Below are positions 24,101-33,135 of a stretch of 33,172 nucleotides of DNA, piece by piece. Below the pieces are notes generated by a model that did not search any database, was not told where the DNA came from, and saw only the letters and a program-made list of their open reading frames with translations. How positions within the stretch are numbered: the stretch's first letter is position 1; every line of letters starts with the position of its first letter. The position numbers and the translations under genes were made by a program. This DNA is from Bradyrhizobium sp. Leo170 (GTDB taxonomy: Bacteria > Pseudomonadota > Alphaproteobacteria > Rhizobiales > Xanthobacteraceae), in the NCBI RefSeq assembly GCF_004296405.1, contig NZ_PSRR01000057.1, positions 1 to 33,172 on the forward strand, given 5' to 3'.

Positions 24101-25774
24101 TCAGGGCAAGCCGAGACGATGCAGGACGATATCGGCAGTCTCCAGCGCGCCCTCGGCCCATGTCTGGTTGGTCGAGTACGCTTCACCGCAGATGTAACAG
24201 GGAAAGTTCGCGACCGGCTGGGTCATGTGTTTGAGCATCTCCGCCGAGTTGTAATTCACGTTCCAGAGATGCACGCCGCCGCCATACGGATCGCGCGACC
24301 AGTCCATATAGGCGGCATCGGTCGGCTTCGGCGCGCTCTCGATGCCGTGCATCTGCAAGAGCTGGCGGTGCAGTTCGTCCACCATCGGCTGAGTGGCCTT
24401 GTGTGCCTCCCAATTCGCCAGCAGCCTCTTGGAGAACTCGTCCGTCTGAAGTGACGACATAGGCGGACTTGGAGCCCGGTTGAATGTCGGCAGCGCGCGC
24501 AGCACTGGCGCGCCTAATTGCAGGCCGGCCCTTTGCACGTTCGCGATGGTGTCGAGGCCAGCCCAGAAGTCGACGTTCAGGAGGTCGTCATAAGCCATCA
24601 CGAGGCCGGGCTCGCTGGGCTTGGGCACGCCAACACCGTCCGACCCGACGGGCCAATAATAGCACTGCCGCAACGGCAGGTCGGTGAGTGATCGACCGCT
24701 GGAAACCCCTGCCGCCTGCCACCAGCTCTCGGGATACAGCAGAAAACACTTGAACAGCGGAATCGCGCGGACCGAGGCGAGGTCGTGACGGAACTGGGTG
24801 TTCCTTGGGTCAAGTACCTCGCCCTCCGGCCGCAACAATTCGATCGCGCGACGGGGCATGGCAAGCACGATGGCGCGCGCGGTCAGTTTGCGGCCATCGC
24901 GCAAATCAAGCTGTACGCCCTTCGATCCGTCGGCGAGCTCGACGCCAACAAACCCATCCAGCCAGCAGTTGAATTCGATTTCGCCTCCGGCGTCGTGGAA
25001 CCTCTGCTGCAATTGCCAGGGCACCGCCTCGTAGCCCTCGTTCACCATCCGGTACTCGACACCCTGCGCAAAATCGAAATATTCGGTGATGAGGTCGAGC
25101 GCATTGGTGTTGCCGCCCAGGCAGTCATAGCCGACGGTCGTGCGCGCAGCGTTGTAGCCGTCCGGACTGATATACTTGGCCAGCAGGTTCCAGAATGCGT
25201 GCTGCCACAGCGGCAGGCCGTCGATCGTCTGGTCTAGCAGGTATTGCCGGAGCTGGCCGCTCTTGAGCTTGTCGGGGATCTCCGGCATGAGCTTGATCAA
25301 TTCCCGCGTGATCAGCTCCGCCGGACTGGCACCCGTTTGGGCCGCGAGCCACTTGGCCTCGGCTGGGTCGAACCAGTAGGGGAGCACGTCCGGGTTGCCG
25401 AGCTGTGAAGTGCGCAGAAGATGGCCGCGCAGGAACGCAATGTTGTTTGCGACGTCCACGACCTGCTGATGGGTCGGCAGCTTGAGTACGTTCTCGACCA
25501 GGTCTTTCATCCGCGTTTGCGCGGGGCTGACGTAGCGCATGCCGCCGATCTCGGCGGTAGTGTCGGGCATATGCGGTGAGCGGGCGGAGAGCAGCCGGCC
25601 GCCGATGCGATCACTGCCCTCGAACAGCGTCACCTTGAGAGCGCCACCGCGCTCCCTGGCCCATTTCGCCGCCAGGCCATCGCCAAGCGTCGACGTCATC
25701 AATCGCCAGCCGGTATAGATGCCGCCGACGCCGCCGCCGACGATCGCAATATCGAGATCCGGTTGTTGCTGCAT
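24101..25774 (-). CDS. flavin amine oxidase, L-amino-acid-oxidase-like
   Basis: A 557-residue FAD oxidase. FAD motifs: DIAIVGGGVGGIYTGWRL (10-24), FEGSDRIGGRL (51-61), and the C-terminal ICGEAYSTNQTWAEGALETA. The segment AEIGGMRY puts Arg80 where L-amino-acid oxidases and tryptophan 2-monooxygenases hold the substrate carboxylate, so an alpha-amino acid substrate is more likely than a simple amine. Reaction expected: amino acid plus O2 to 2-oxo acid (via imine) plus H2O2. WNVNYNSAEMLKHMTQPVAN near the end belongs to the substrate-side lid. It lies 27 bases after the ThDP enzyme and feeds directly into the KAS III-like gene. Confidence 0.85.
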   Translation of the reverse strand: MQQQPDLDIAIVGGGVGGIYTGWRLMTSTLGDGLAAKWARERGGALKVTLFEGSDRIGGRLLSARSPHMPDTTAEIGGMRYVSPAQTRMKDLVENVLKLPTHQQVVDVANNIAFLRGHLLRTSQLGNPDVLPYWFDPAEAKWLAAQTGASPAELITRELIKLMPEIPDKLKSGQLRQYLLDQTIDGLPLWQHAFWNLLAKYISPDGYNAARTTVGYDCLGGNTNALDLITEYFDFAQGVEYRMVNEGYEAVPWQLQQRFHDAGGEIEFNCWLDGFVGVELADGSKGVQLDLRDGRKLTARAIVLAMPRRAIELLRPEGEVLDPRNTQFRHDLASVRAIPLFKCFLLYPESWWQAAGVSSGRSLTDLPLRQCYYWPVGSDGVGVPKPSEPGLVMAYDDLLNVDFWAGLDTIANVQRAGLQLGAPVLRALPTFNRAPSPPMSSLQTDEFSKRLLANWEAHKATQPMVDELHRQLLQMHGIESAPKPTDAAYMDWSRDPYGGGVHLWNVNYNSAEMLKHMTQPVANFPCYICGEAYSTNQTWAEGALETADIVLHRLGLP

Positions 25775-25801
25775 TTGGTTCGCCCCCTCGAAGCCGTCAA
25801 T

Positions 25802-27601
25802 TCAATCGGCGGTCGCCGTCGTGGGCCAGTAAGGCTTGCTCCAATATGGCGGCGCCGCCTTCGGATCTACTTTCGCGACGATCACCTGTGGCCGTCCGGC
25901 AGCAGCACCGCGCAGCGCCGCTTCCCAGGCCGGCGCAAAATCGGCCGGCTTTTCGACGTCATACGCTTCGGCGCCAAGACCTTCCGCAACCTTGCGCAGG
26001 TCGGGGTTGCCCAGGGGGTACGAAAACGGAACGGGATCAGGAAGGAATGCGTTCATGCCCTGGGAAACCATGTTCAGGTCGTTGTCGTTGAGCACGACCC
26101 AGATGGCGCCGATCTTGTTCTCGGCGGCTGTGCTGATTTCACCGAGATGCATGAGCAGCGCGCCATCGCCGACCAGTGCGACACAGAGCCGATCAGGTCT
26201 GCCATAGCGCGCACCGACCACGGCGCAGACCGCAAAGCCCATTGGGCCCATGGCGAGTGCGCTATGCATTTCCCGCCCCTCAGGCACGACCATGTAGTGC
26301 ATCGACCAACCGACACAGTTGCCGCTGTCGATGAATACCATCGCGCCCGGAAGCTCTTCGTTCTGTAGCAGATGGTCGTTCAGCAACTGACAAAGCGCCG
26401 CCGGATGGAGCGTTCCCGGCGTCTGTGCGGCGTCCGGGGGTGAAACGACCGGCGAATGGTTTTTCCTGATCTCCGCGATCTCCTTGCCGCGCGCCGCGAC
26501 GGCGGCGGAATCGTGCGGGAAGGCCGGCGCCTGATCCCATAGCGCGCGAATGAAGGCGCCCGCTTCCGCAACGATGCCATCGGTGACCGGAAAGCCCCGG
26601 CCGATCACCGACTGGTCGAGGTCGACCTGCAGGAACGGTCCCTTGGGCACCAGCATCGGATTCCATTTGTAGGTAGCGAGTTCGCCAAGGGAGGAGCCGA
26701 TCACCAGCAAGGCGTCATGCGCCGCGCCGTTGGTTGCCGGGTCGATCATCCAGTATTGTGGCCAGAGGCAGCCGGCGAAGCCGTAGGCACGCAGCGAAAG
26801 CCGATGCGTCTCGGGAAATGCGCCCTTGCCGTCCGAGGTGGTGATGACCGGGATGTTCCACCATTCGACCAGGCACCGCAACGCCCGCGCGGTCGCTGGA
26901 TCGCGCAGCGCCTCCCAGCAGCCATTGCCGAGCAGAATGAGCGGGCGCTTCGCCGAGCTCAGCACCTCGAGCGCACGGCGGACCCCATGCTGGGGCGCGC
27001 CCTCCGGCAGGCAACGATAGGCTTCCGGGCTCTTCGGGGGCCGCGGGGAGACGTAGAGATCCGTTCGAGCGTCGGCGGCGGCGATGTTGTCGGCGATACT
27101 GAGGTGCACGGCACGACGGGGAATCGACAGCATGGATCGCAGCGCTTGCTCGACCAGGATCGGCATGCTCGAGGCATCGGCGATATCGGCGCTGTAGCGC
27201 GTGGCGGCGGCATAGATGTCGCGCACATTGAGCCCACAATCGGTGCCTTCCTGCAGATAGCCGCGGCCCAAGAACTGCTCCGGCACTTCGCCGGTGAGCG
27301 TCAGCACGGCCGAGCCGTCGAATTGCGCGTTCATGGTACCGGTCAGCGCGTTGGTCGCGCCCGGACCGCTGGTGACCAGCACCACGCCGGGTTTTCCGGT
27401 CGCTCGATAATATCCGTCCGCCATGTAGGCGGCGCCGGTCTCGTGCCGGGTGATGATGTATGTGAATTCGTCGCGGTCATGGATGCGCTTGAGCAGATGC
27501 ATGACGCCGGCGCCGGGAACGCCAAAAATTGTCTTGGCATGCTCGAGGGCCAGATAGTCCAGGAGCTGATCCGCAACGCTAGGCTTCGTTGATGCCGGCA
27601 T
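25802..27601 (-). CDS. ThDP-dependent enzyme, acetolactate synthase / acyloin synthase-like
   Basis: A 599-residue enzyme with the three-domain layout of acetohydroxyacid synthase, benzoylformate decarboxylase and related carboligases. The N-terminal pyrimidine domain has IFGVPGAGVM and the activating glutamate Glu54 in RHETGAAYMADGYYRATG, then VTSGPGATNALTG. The ThDP-binding motif begins at GDG (478-480) in LVGDGALLMHLGEIS and ends WVVLNDNDLN, about 27 residues on. Centre domain 190-360 is FAD-/regulatory-domain-like. It heads the operon with a 2-oxo-acid-forming oxidase next, so a 2-oxo acid is the likely substrate; whether it releases aldehyde or makes an acyloin cannot be told from sequence. 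No small regulatory subunit gene is adjacent, which argues against branched-chain amino acid synthesis. Confidence 0.85.
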   Translation of the reverse strand: MPASTKPSVADQLLDYLALEHAKTIFGVPGAGVMHLLKRIHDRDEFTYIITRHETGAAYMADGYYRATGKPGVVLVTSGPGATNALTGTMNAQFDGSAVLTLTGEVPEQFLGRGYLQEGTDCGLNVRDIYAAATRYSADIADASSMPILVEQALRSMLSIPRRAVHLSIADNIAAADARTDLYVSPRPPKSPEAYRCLPEGAPQHGVRRALEVLSSAKRPLILLGNGCWEALRDPATARALRCLVEWWNIPVITTSDGKGAFPETHRLSLRAYGFAGCLWPQYWMIDPATNGAAHDALLVIGSSLGELATYKWNPMLVPKGPFLQVDLDQSVIGRGFPVTDGIVAEAGAFIRALWDQAPAFPHDSAAVAARGKEIAEIRKNHSPVVSPPDAAQTPGTLHPAALCQLLNDHLLQNEELPGAMVFIDSGNCVGWSMHYMVVPEGREMHSALAMGPMGFAVCAVVGARYGRPDRLCVALVGDGALLMHLGEISTAAENKIGAIWVVLNDNDLNMVSQGMNAFLPDPVPFSYPLGNPDLRKVAEGLGAEAYDVEKPADFAPAWEAALRGAAAGRPQVIVAKVDPKAAPPYWSKPYWPTTATAD

Positions 27602-27838
27602 CGTTTTCCCCCATTCGCGGAGCCCGCTTCTGCGGTTCAGCCGCGGCCCCGGCTAACAACTAATAATTGTGCCGTCGCTTCAGGCTATGTTAAGTTTACT
27701 AGGTAAGTCCCTATGGAAACCAGCCCTGTTCGTTCCGACAATCAAAATATTTTCTTATCCAGATGACAGGTCGATGACGCAGGTCGGGTGCCAGGCGGGA
27801 GAATTAAGTGAGAAAATCAAGTCCGAAAAATCGGTCAG
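27602..27838 (-). promoter_or_regulatory. 237-bp gap upstream of the ThDP-oxidase-KAS operon
   Basis: AT-rich for this genome, especially 27655-27770 (minus strand AAGAAAATATTTTGATTG and AGTAAACTTAACATAG). It should hold the operon promoter and the end of the cyclase transcript. A short palindrome-like TAGGTAAGTCCCTA lies at 27700-27713. No terminator hairpin with U-tract is evident, so read-through from the cyclase gene is possible. Confidence 0.4.
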
Positions 27839-30800
27839 CTAGGTGGGCGGCAATTCGAATTCCTTTTCGAGAAGGCGGACCTTCGCATCCGCGCCCCAGG
27901 AGCGAAACATCTCGCGCGCCGCAAGCGCCGATGCGGTAGCGCCGGCCCTGTCGGCGACCAGGCGCCGGCAGCGGGCGAGATATTCGTGCGCGAGACCGGC
28001 ATCCTGAAGAAAGCCTCCGGCGGCAGCGCCTTCGCCCGAACGGCCGAGCAGGCGCGCCGCATCGCCGTCGCGGCCCATCGCGGCCTGCACCAGGCCATCG
28101 AGCAGATCGGCCTTGTGACGGAACACGGCCGGATTGCGCGCTTCCCAGCCCCGGAGCCGCTCGAGACAATCGCGTCCCTCCTGGAGGTGCGTTAGCCCTT
28201 CCTTTGCGGCGCCAAATGCAGCGGCGGCCACCGCGGCGAGGCCGCGATATTGCGAGAGCTCGAACTCGGCCGCCTGTCCGCCGAAATAGGGAAGCATCGG
28301 ATGCGCGCGCGCCGCCCATTCCAGAGCGCCCGACCAGTCGCAGGCATGCAGGTGCAGCTTCAGCCTTGTGACGAAATAGTAGCCGATCTGGTTGCTGAGA
28401 TTGGTGTCGACGACAGAGTCGATATCGCGGACTTCATCGAATTCGGCATCACCGAGCACGGGCAGCGCGGAGGTCAAGCCGGCCAGCGCTTTCGCGAATT
28501 GCAGCTCGAATACCAGATGATAATACGCATTGAGGACACGCTGTCCGTTGCGCTCGATGCGGATTCGCGCCTGCTCCATGACCTCGGCGAGCGGCCGGCC
28601 GGCGGCAGCCAGCAGCACGACGGACGCCGACAAGTTGAAGCAGCCGTAGATCACCTCGTTGTCGCCGAGCCCCGCCTCGCTGCCGGCGTCTGCCAATGCG
28701 ATGCCCTCACCGAGCGGCGCGACCCAGTGATTGTGAAACCAGGCATGAATGAAGCTGCACCGGGCGAAGCCGGCGCCCCGCTCTCCCTTCAACAAGGCAA
28801 GGCCGACACGGCTCCAGATGGCGGCGGTATCGCGGTCTCCGGTCAGCGCGCCATAGACGACCGAGTACATGGAGTAGACGTCGGGGGCGAGCGGGCCGTT
28901 GCCGTATTCGAGGGTGAGGCGGAGACACCTGCATCCCATCAACGCAAACAGTTCGACCTGCTCGCTTTGATGCGCGAAGGGCGCAAGGACGAGCAGGAGG
29001 TGAATGAGCTGACCAGCCCGCTCATCGGTGAGCGGCGGCAGTCCAGCCAGCTCATCGGGCCGACGGCCGTCCAGCAATCTCCCGATTGTTTCCAATTCCT
29101 GACCGATGGCCGCATGCAGCGCCCCTCTGTCGGTGGGCAGGTCGCTGCCGAGCAGCCGCGCGCCCCGCAAGCCGATCTCGATCGACTGGCCGACGAGGCC
29201 CGCGCCGAATACGCGCTCCGCTTCGAGCCGCAGATAGTCCGTGGCCCGTGCGGTCTCGCCAGCGGCCTCCCAATGATAGGCCAGCAGCGCATAGACGCGG
29301 GACCTGTTGGAGGCGGAGGCATCCTCGTTCCAAAGCGCGATCTCGCGATGCAATTGCCGACGCTGGGCATAGAGCATCGATTCGTAGGCGACGTCGCGGA
29401 TGATGCCGTGACGAAAGGCGTAGCCCTCCCGCTCGTCGACCTGGTCGGGCAGCAGGAAACCGACGCGGTCGTGCAGCGCGAGATGACGCGCGACCGTCAT
29501 CTGCTCGCCACGTGCGGTCGGATGGACTTCGGAGACGAGGAGGGTCGGGAAGCGAAGGCCTGCCGCGCTTGCCACCTTTAGCGTGACCTGGCTTTCGGGG
29601 GCGAGGCGATCGATACGGCGCATCACGGTGCCCTGGACCGAGTCCGGCATGGGCAGGTCGGTCATACTGCCGCTGGGCACGATGTGGCAGACGCCTTCCA
29701 CTACCTCGATCAGCCCGTCGTCGCGCAGCGCCTGCGCCAGTTCCAGGCAAAAGAACGGATGGCCGCGGGCGCGGCCGCGCACCTGCGCCGAAAGTTCCTC
29801 GGTGAGCCGCTCCGCGCCGAGCCGGGCCAGCACGAGGCGTTCCTGATCCTCGTCCGACAGTTCGCCCAGGCGAAGCCGCTGCGCTCCCTCATCCGCAAGC
29901 CGCTCCAGCCGGCTGTCGTCCTCGAGCGGCTGCATGGCCAGCACCAGGCAAAGCCCGCGCACGTCGCGGATCGTGGCTTCGACCAATAGCCAGCTCTCCT
30001 CGTCCAGCCAGTGCGCATCATCGATCGAGACCAGGAGCGGCCGCCCGGCGCTGGCACGACGCAGGAGATCGACCAGCAAAGCGAGGCGCAACTGAGCCCG
30101 CTGTGGAAGCGGGACCGCCTGCAGATCGCCCGTCTCAGGCAGGTTGAGCGGAAAAACGACGTTGAGGAGCGCGGCCTGTGCCGCGAACTCCGGCCCGAGA
30201 GCGGATAACACGGCTTCACGCTGCGCCGTATCCGACGCGGCCAGATCAACATCCAGAAGACGCGCCAGAACATCGCGCCAGCCACGATAGGGCACGTCGC
30301 GCTCGATCCGATCGGCGTAGCCGTTGAGCAGGACGACGCCCGAGGCGAGCGTGCGCTGGTGGAATTCGGCGAGAAGGCGGGATTTGCCCATGCCGCTTTC
30401 CGCTTCGACCATCACAAGCCGCGCGGCGCCTTCACCGGCGGCTTCGATTGCGGCCAACAGCTCGGCGAGCTCCCGCTCCCTGCCTTGCATGGGGACGCGC
30501 GCCTCAGCGCGCTCGGAGCGCTGCGGCGTCCACACCTGAACGGCGGGCTTCAGACCGCGCAGGCCGCGCAAGCCGACCGGGTCGAAGGCGATGGCTTCGT
30601 GCGCGGCCCGATAGGTGGCATGATCGCACTGGATGATGTCAGAACTTCTCAGCCGCGCCGCGAGGTTGATCGCCTCGCCATAGGTCGTCCAGGCCCGGAA
30701 TATGTCGTTACCGATCAAGCCGCAGAAAACGCGCCCTGTGGCGACGCCGAGACTGCAGCGGCGGCCCATTCCGCGCAGGGCGTCCCTGAGATCGATGGCG

Positions 30801-31780
30801 CAGCGCACGGCGCGGACGGGATCGTCGGGATGGGCGACGGGCGGGATGCCGAACAGCACGAAAAGGTTCGCGCCGCTCTCATCGACCCGGAGTTGATGCA
30901 TGAAGCCGTCGTGCCGGCGCACGACCGGGCCGACCGTCGCTGCGACCGACTCGAGCTGTTGCAGGCTGTCGGGGGAAGCCTGATCGAAGTCGGCGAGGGC
31001 GATGAACACGGCGGTGACGCGGCGAAGCTCGGCGGCCCAATCGAGATAGCGCTGCCCCAGGTGACTACGGATCGGCAGCGGAACCAGCGGCGCGAAGTGT
31101 TCACGGTTCGAAGGCGAGAGCGGCGGTATCACCAGCGGCACCGGTGCTGGCGCGCTGTTCAGCGCGGCGAGGATGACGGCGCCGGTCTCGTCCTCCACTG
31201 TTTCGGCCGCATCTCCCAGCGCCGCGCGCGCGGCCGGCGACAGCAACAGACGGCCGGCGGCACGCCTGACGCTCGTCGCCTGAAGATCGGCGAGCCCGCC
31301 CCCCACCGTCACGTGAAAGCGGTCGGTGGCGTGGCCGACCTCGGTCGTGCGAGAGGGGCCGAGCGCAAGGACCGCATGTAGTTGCAGCGTGTCGCCCGAA
31401 GGCAATGCGGCGCCTGGAGAGGACAGGATCGCCTGGCCGCAGGCGGCGGCGCGCAACACGGCCTCGCGAGGCGTAGCTTCGCTGCATCGCCAGCCCGAGA
31501 GCAGGCCATCACCCGCAAACATGAACGGCTCGCCGCCATGGGCGACGATGTTGCCGAGCAGCGTATGGAAATGCCGCTCCAGCACGACAGCCATCTGTTC
31601 GATGCCGGCCGGCCCGGTTTCCACGAGATGGCCGGTGATACGGGTGAAGCCGACGACGTCCAGCCACAGCAGCGCCCTGTCGCCATCCGCGGCTGTCGTG
31701 GCGCCAGAAGCGGCGAGGCGTAGCGGCGGCGGCGTAAAGCTTTCGACAAGCCGTGCCTCGTAGGCGACTTCCTCCAACAT
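27839..31780 (-). CDS. class III nucleotidyl cyclase - NTPase - TPR signalling protein, soluble adenylyl cyclase-like
   Basis: A 1313-residue cytoplasmic protein. Two cyclase domains come first: C1 (about 30-210) with LLWLDVVGFTRIT and FMFAGDGLL holding both metal Asp residues (D41, D91), and C2 (about 255-420) with VTAVFIALADF, SLGVATGRVFCGLIGN and TTYGEAINLAARL (Thr, Asn, Arg of the catalytic site). Then an AAA/STAND NTPase with Walker A VEAESGMGKSRLL and Walker B LLVSIDDAHWLDE, and a long helical TPR-like C-terminus. Order and spacing match animal sAC (ADCY10). Where sAC has the bicarbonate/ATP Lys before FAGD, this has Met87. Start: ATG at 31780 follows GGGGGACGGCAGGG; a GTG at 31864 is in frame but lacks a site. 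It precedes the ThDP operon on the same strand. Confidence 0.85.
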   Translation of the reverse strand: MLEEVAYEARLVESFTPPPLRLAASGATTAADGDRALLWLDVVGFTRITGHLVETGPAGIEQMAVVLERHFHTLLGNIVAHGGEPFMFAGDGLLSGWRCSEATPREAVLRAAACGQAILSSPGAALPSGDTLQLHAVLALGPSRTTEVGHATDRFHVTVGGGLADLQATSVRRAAGRLLLSPAARAALGDAAETVEDETGAVILAALNSAPAPVPLVIPPLSPSNREHFAPLVPLPIRSHLGQRYLDWAAELRRVTAVFIALADFDQASPDSLQQLESVAATVGPVVRRHDGFMHQLRVDESGANLFVLFGIPPVAHPDDPVRAVRCAIDLRDALRGMGRRCSLGVATGRVFCGLIGNDIFRAWTTYGEAINLAARLRSSDIIQCDHATYRAAHEAIAFDPVGLRGLRGLKPAVQVWTPQRSERAEARVPMQGRERELAELLAAIEAAGEGAARLVMVEAESGMGKSRLLAEFHQRTLASGVVLLNGYADRIERDVPYRGWRDVLARLLDVDLAASDTAQREAVLSALGPEFAAQAALLNVVFPLNLPETGDLQAVPLPQRAQLRLALLVDLLRRASAGRPLLVSIDDAHWLDEESWLLVEATIRDVRGLCLVLAMQPLEDDSRLERLADEGAQRLRLGELSDEDQERLVLARLGAERLTEELSAQVRGRARGHPFFCLELAQALRDDGLIEVVEGVCHIVPSGSMTDLPMPDSVQGTVMRRIDRLAPESQVTLKVASAAGLRFPTLLVSEVHPTARGEQMTVARHLALHDRVGFLLPDQVDEREGYAFRHGIIRDVAYESMLYAQRRQLHREIALWNEDASASNRSRVYALLAYHWEAAGETARATDYLRLEAERVFGAGLVGQSIEIGLRGARLLGSDLPTDRGALHAAIGQELETIGRLLDGRRPDELAGLPPLTDERAGQLIHLLLVLAPFAHQSEQVELFALMGCRCLRLTLEYGNGPLAPDVYSMYSVVYGALTGDRDTAAIWSRVGLALLKGERGAGFARCSFIHAWFHNHWVAPLGEGIALADAGSEAGLGDNEVIYGCFNLSASVVLLAAAGRPLAEVMEQARIRIERNGQRVLNAYYHLVFELQFAKALAGLTSALPVLGDAEFDEVRDIDSVVDTNLSNQIGYYFVTRLKLHLHACDWSGALEWAARAHPMLPYFGGQAAEFELSQYRGLAAVAAAAFGAAKEGLTHLQEGRDCLERLRGWEARNPAVFRHKADLLDGLVQAAMGRDGDAARLLGRSGEGAAAGGFLQDAGLAHEYLARCRRLVADRAGATASALAAREMFRSWGADAKVRLLEKEFELPPT

Positions 31781-32302
31781 CCCTGCCGTCCCCCAACCCC
31801 CAGCGTCTAATCCTACCTCGCTCGTTGCCTGAAGGCTACTGATCGGCGACGGGTCGCTTTTCACGTTTTGGGCGCCATTTCGCAGAGATCGGGTCTTGCG
31901 CCTCAGGGCTGCGCCAATAACAAAACGGGGCTCCGGCGATTCCGCGACGCAGCGAACCTCCGCCAGCGTTCGCCATCGCGCTCGCGATTAAATTCATCGA
32001 AGCGGCGAACACCCGTGCAAGTCCGGCTCGTCGACAATCTCATGGATCGTGCCGGTCCCGAAGAGCGAGCCGTTGCTCGAGCGAAGGCCCCGTTCATTCA
32101 GCCAAGGCGATTTTCCTGGCGCCAGGCGGACCGCGGTTGGCGTCTCTCCACCCGCAAGTGCAGGAACCTTTTTTGCTTTTCTGTCACACTTCGTCCCTAT
32201 AGAGCAAAACTCGATATCCTTGCTCGCTGGCAGTCTTGCGATAGCCGCATTCTTTGGGACGACCTGGCGAACAATCGTCCCCTAGAGCAATGCATAGCGT
32301 CA
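31781..32302. other. 522-bp divergent region between the cyclase and the STN protein
   Basis: The STN reading frame stays open upstream through most of this stretch but no family resemblance or ribosome site supports coding. It should contain the promoters of both divergent genes. I see no clear operator. Confidence 0.4.
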
Positions 32303-33016
32303 ATGATCGAGAATTCCGGGCTGGGGCCGCGGGCACATCTTTTGTGCGCTTGTTTGAGCATTTGCCTGATGGGAAACGCGAGGACATCGTCCGCCGAACA
32401 GGAAAGATCGAGAGGATCCAGCAAGTTCATCACTTTCGACATCCCCGCCCAGCCACTTGCCCAAGCACTTGACGCCTACTCAGTGGTTACTGGCATGGCG
32501 GGCTTGGTCGAACAGCAACTGGCAATGGTGCAGCGCTCCGCTGGCGTCAAAGGACGATTGACGGCCGATCAAGCCCTGCGGATTTTGCTGGCGGGCACCA
32601 ACCTGTCGATCCGCTACGGTAGTAGCTCCGCATTCATTTTGGCGCCAATTGACAGGACGGTTACGTCGGAGCCCGCGAACGGTAGCGCGGCAGTGCCGAC
32701 CGCCATTCGTCAAGCCTATTTTTCAGACCTCCAAGAGACCTTGACGCAGCTTTTTTGCCGTCGTCCTGAGAGCCAACCGGGCAGCTATCGGCTGGGATTG
32801 CAGCTTTGGATCGGGTCGAACGGGATCGTCCAAGCGTCCCATCTTCTCAACTCGACAGGAGATCGTGGTCGTGACGCGGCGATCACGGATTTGCTCGGGT
32901 CGGCGATGCTTGCAGTGCCTCCGGCGGAGTTGCCTCAGCCGATCACAGTGGTGTTGCTGCCGCATTCGGAGGAAAAGCCGCCGGACTGCTCGCTACCGGG
33001 GCGGCATACCAAATGA
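32303..33016 (+). CDS. STN-domain (secretin/TonB short N-terminal domain) envelope protein
   Basis: A 237-residue exported protein. A signal peptide is visible (HLLCACLSICLMGNARTSSA). Next comes an STN domain, FDIPAQPLAQALDAYSVVTG then GVKGRLTADQALRILLAGTN and LSIRYGSSSAFILAP. The C-terminal part (LQLWIGSNGIVQASHLLNST, GDRGRDAAITDLLG, PPAELPQPITVVLLP) resembles a TonB C-terminal-like fold. Such stand-alone STN proteins sit before FecI-type sigma and FecR genes and take part in surface signalling. The ATG at 32303 is chosen for the signal peptide; its ribosome site is poor. The next frame overlaps the stop by four bases (ATGA). Confidence 0.75.
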   Translation: MIENSGLGPRAHLLCACLSICLMGNARTSSAEQERSRGSSKFITFDIPAQPLAQALDAYSVVTGMAGLVEQQLAMVQRSAGVKGRLTADQALRILLAGTNLSIRYGSSSAFILAPIDRTVTSEPANGSAAVPTAIRQAYFSDLQETLTQLFCRRPESQPGSYRLGLQLWIGSNGIVQASHLLNSTGDRGRDAAITDLLGSAMLAVPPAELPQPITVVLLPHSEEKPPDCSLPGRHTK

Positions 33017-33135
33017 CAGAGACGACGCGTGCCACGTTGCGAGCGCTGCTGGAAACCGGATATGCCGGTGTGTATCGAAAACCTAAACGCGGGCGTAGTG
33101 GTGGTGAAGTCCGCCCAGGATGGCGAGTGAATTGA
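33013..33135 (+). pseudogene. possible broken FecI-type sigma factor gene start
   Basis: A 40-codon frame starts on the ATGA that ends the STN gene. Its first 13 residues, MTETTRATLRALL, resemble the start of ECF sigma factors commonly coupled to STN genes in Bradyrhizobium relatives (from memory). After that it reads ETGYAGVYRKPKRG and stops, with no sigma region 2. A second frame from 33061 ends IENLNAGVVVVKSAQDGE. The switch near 33055 may be the edge of an inserted or deleted segment. Confidence 0.35.

Noticed and set aside
23984..24454. Plus-strand frames opposite the flavin oxidase and ThDP genes
   Set aside because: Antisense shadows; the minus-strand products have full sets of conserved motifs.
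28250..29581. 443-codon plus-strand frame opposite the large cyclase gene
   Set aside because: It is the antisense shadow of a clear coding frame in GC-rich DNA; its translation has no recognisable domain.
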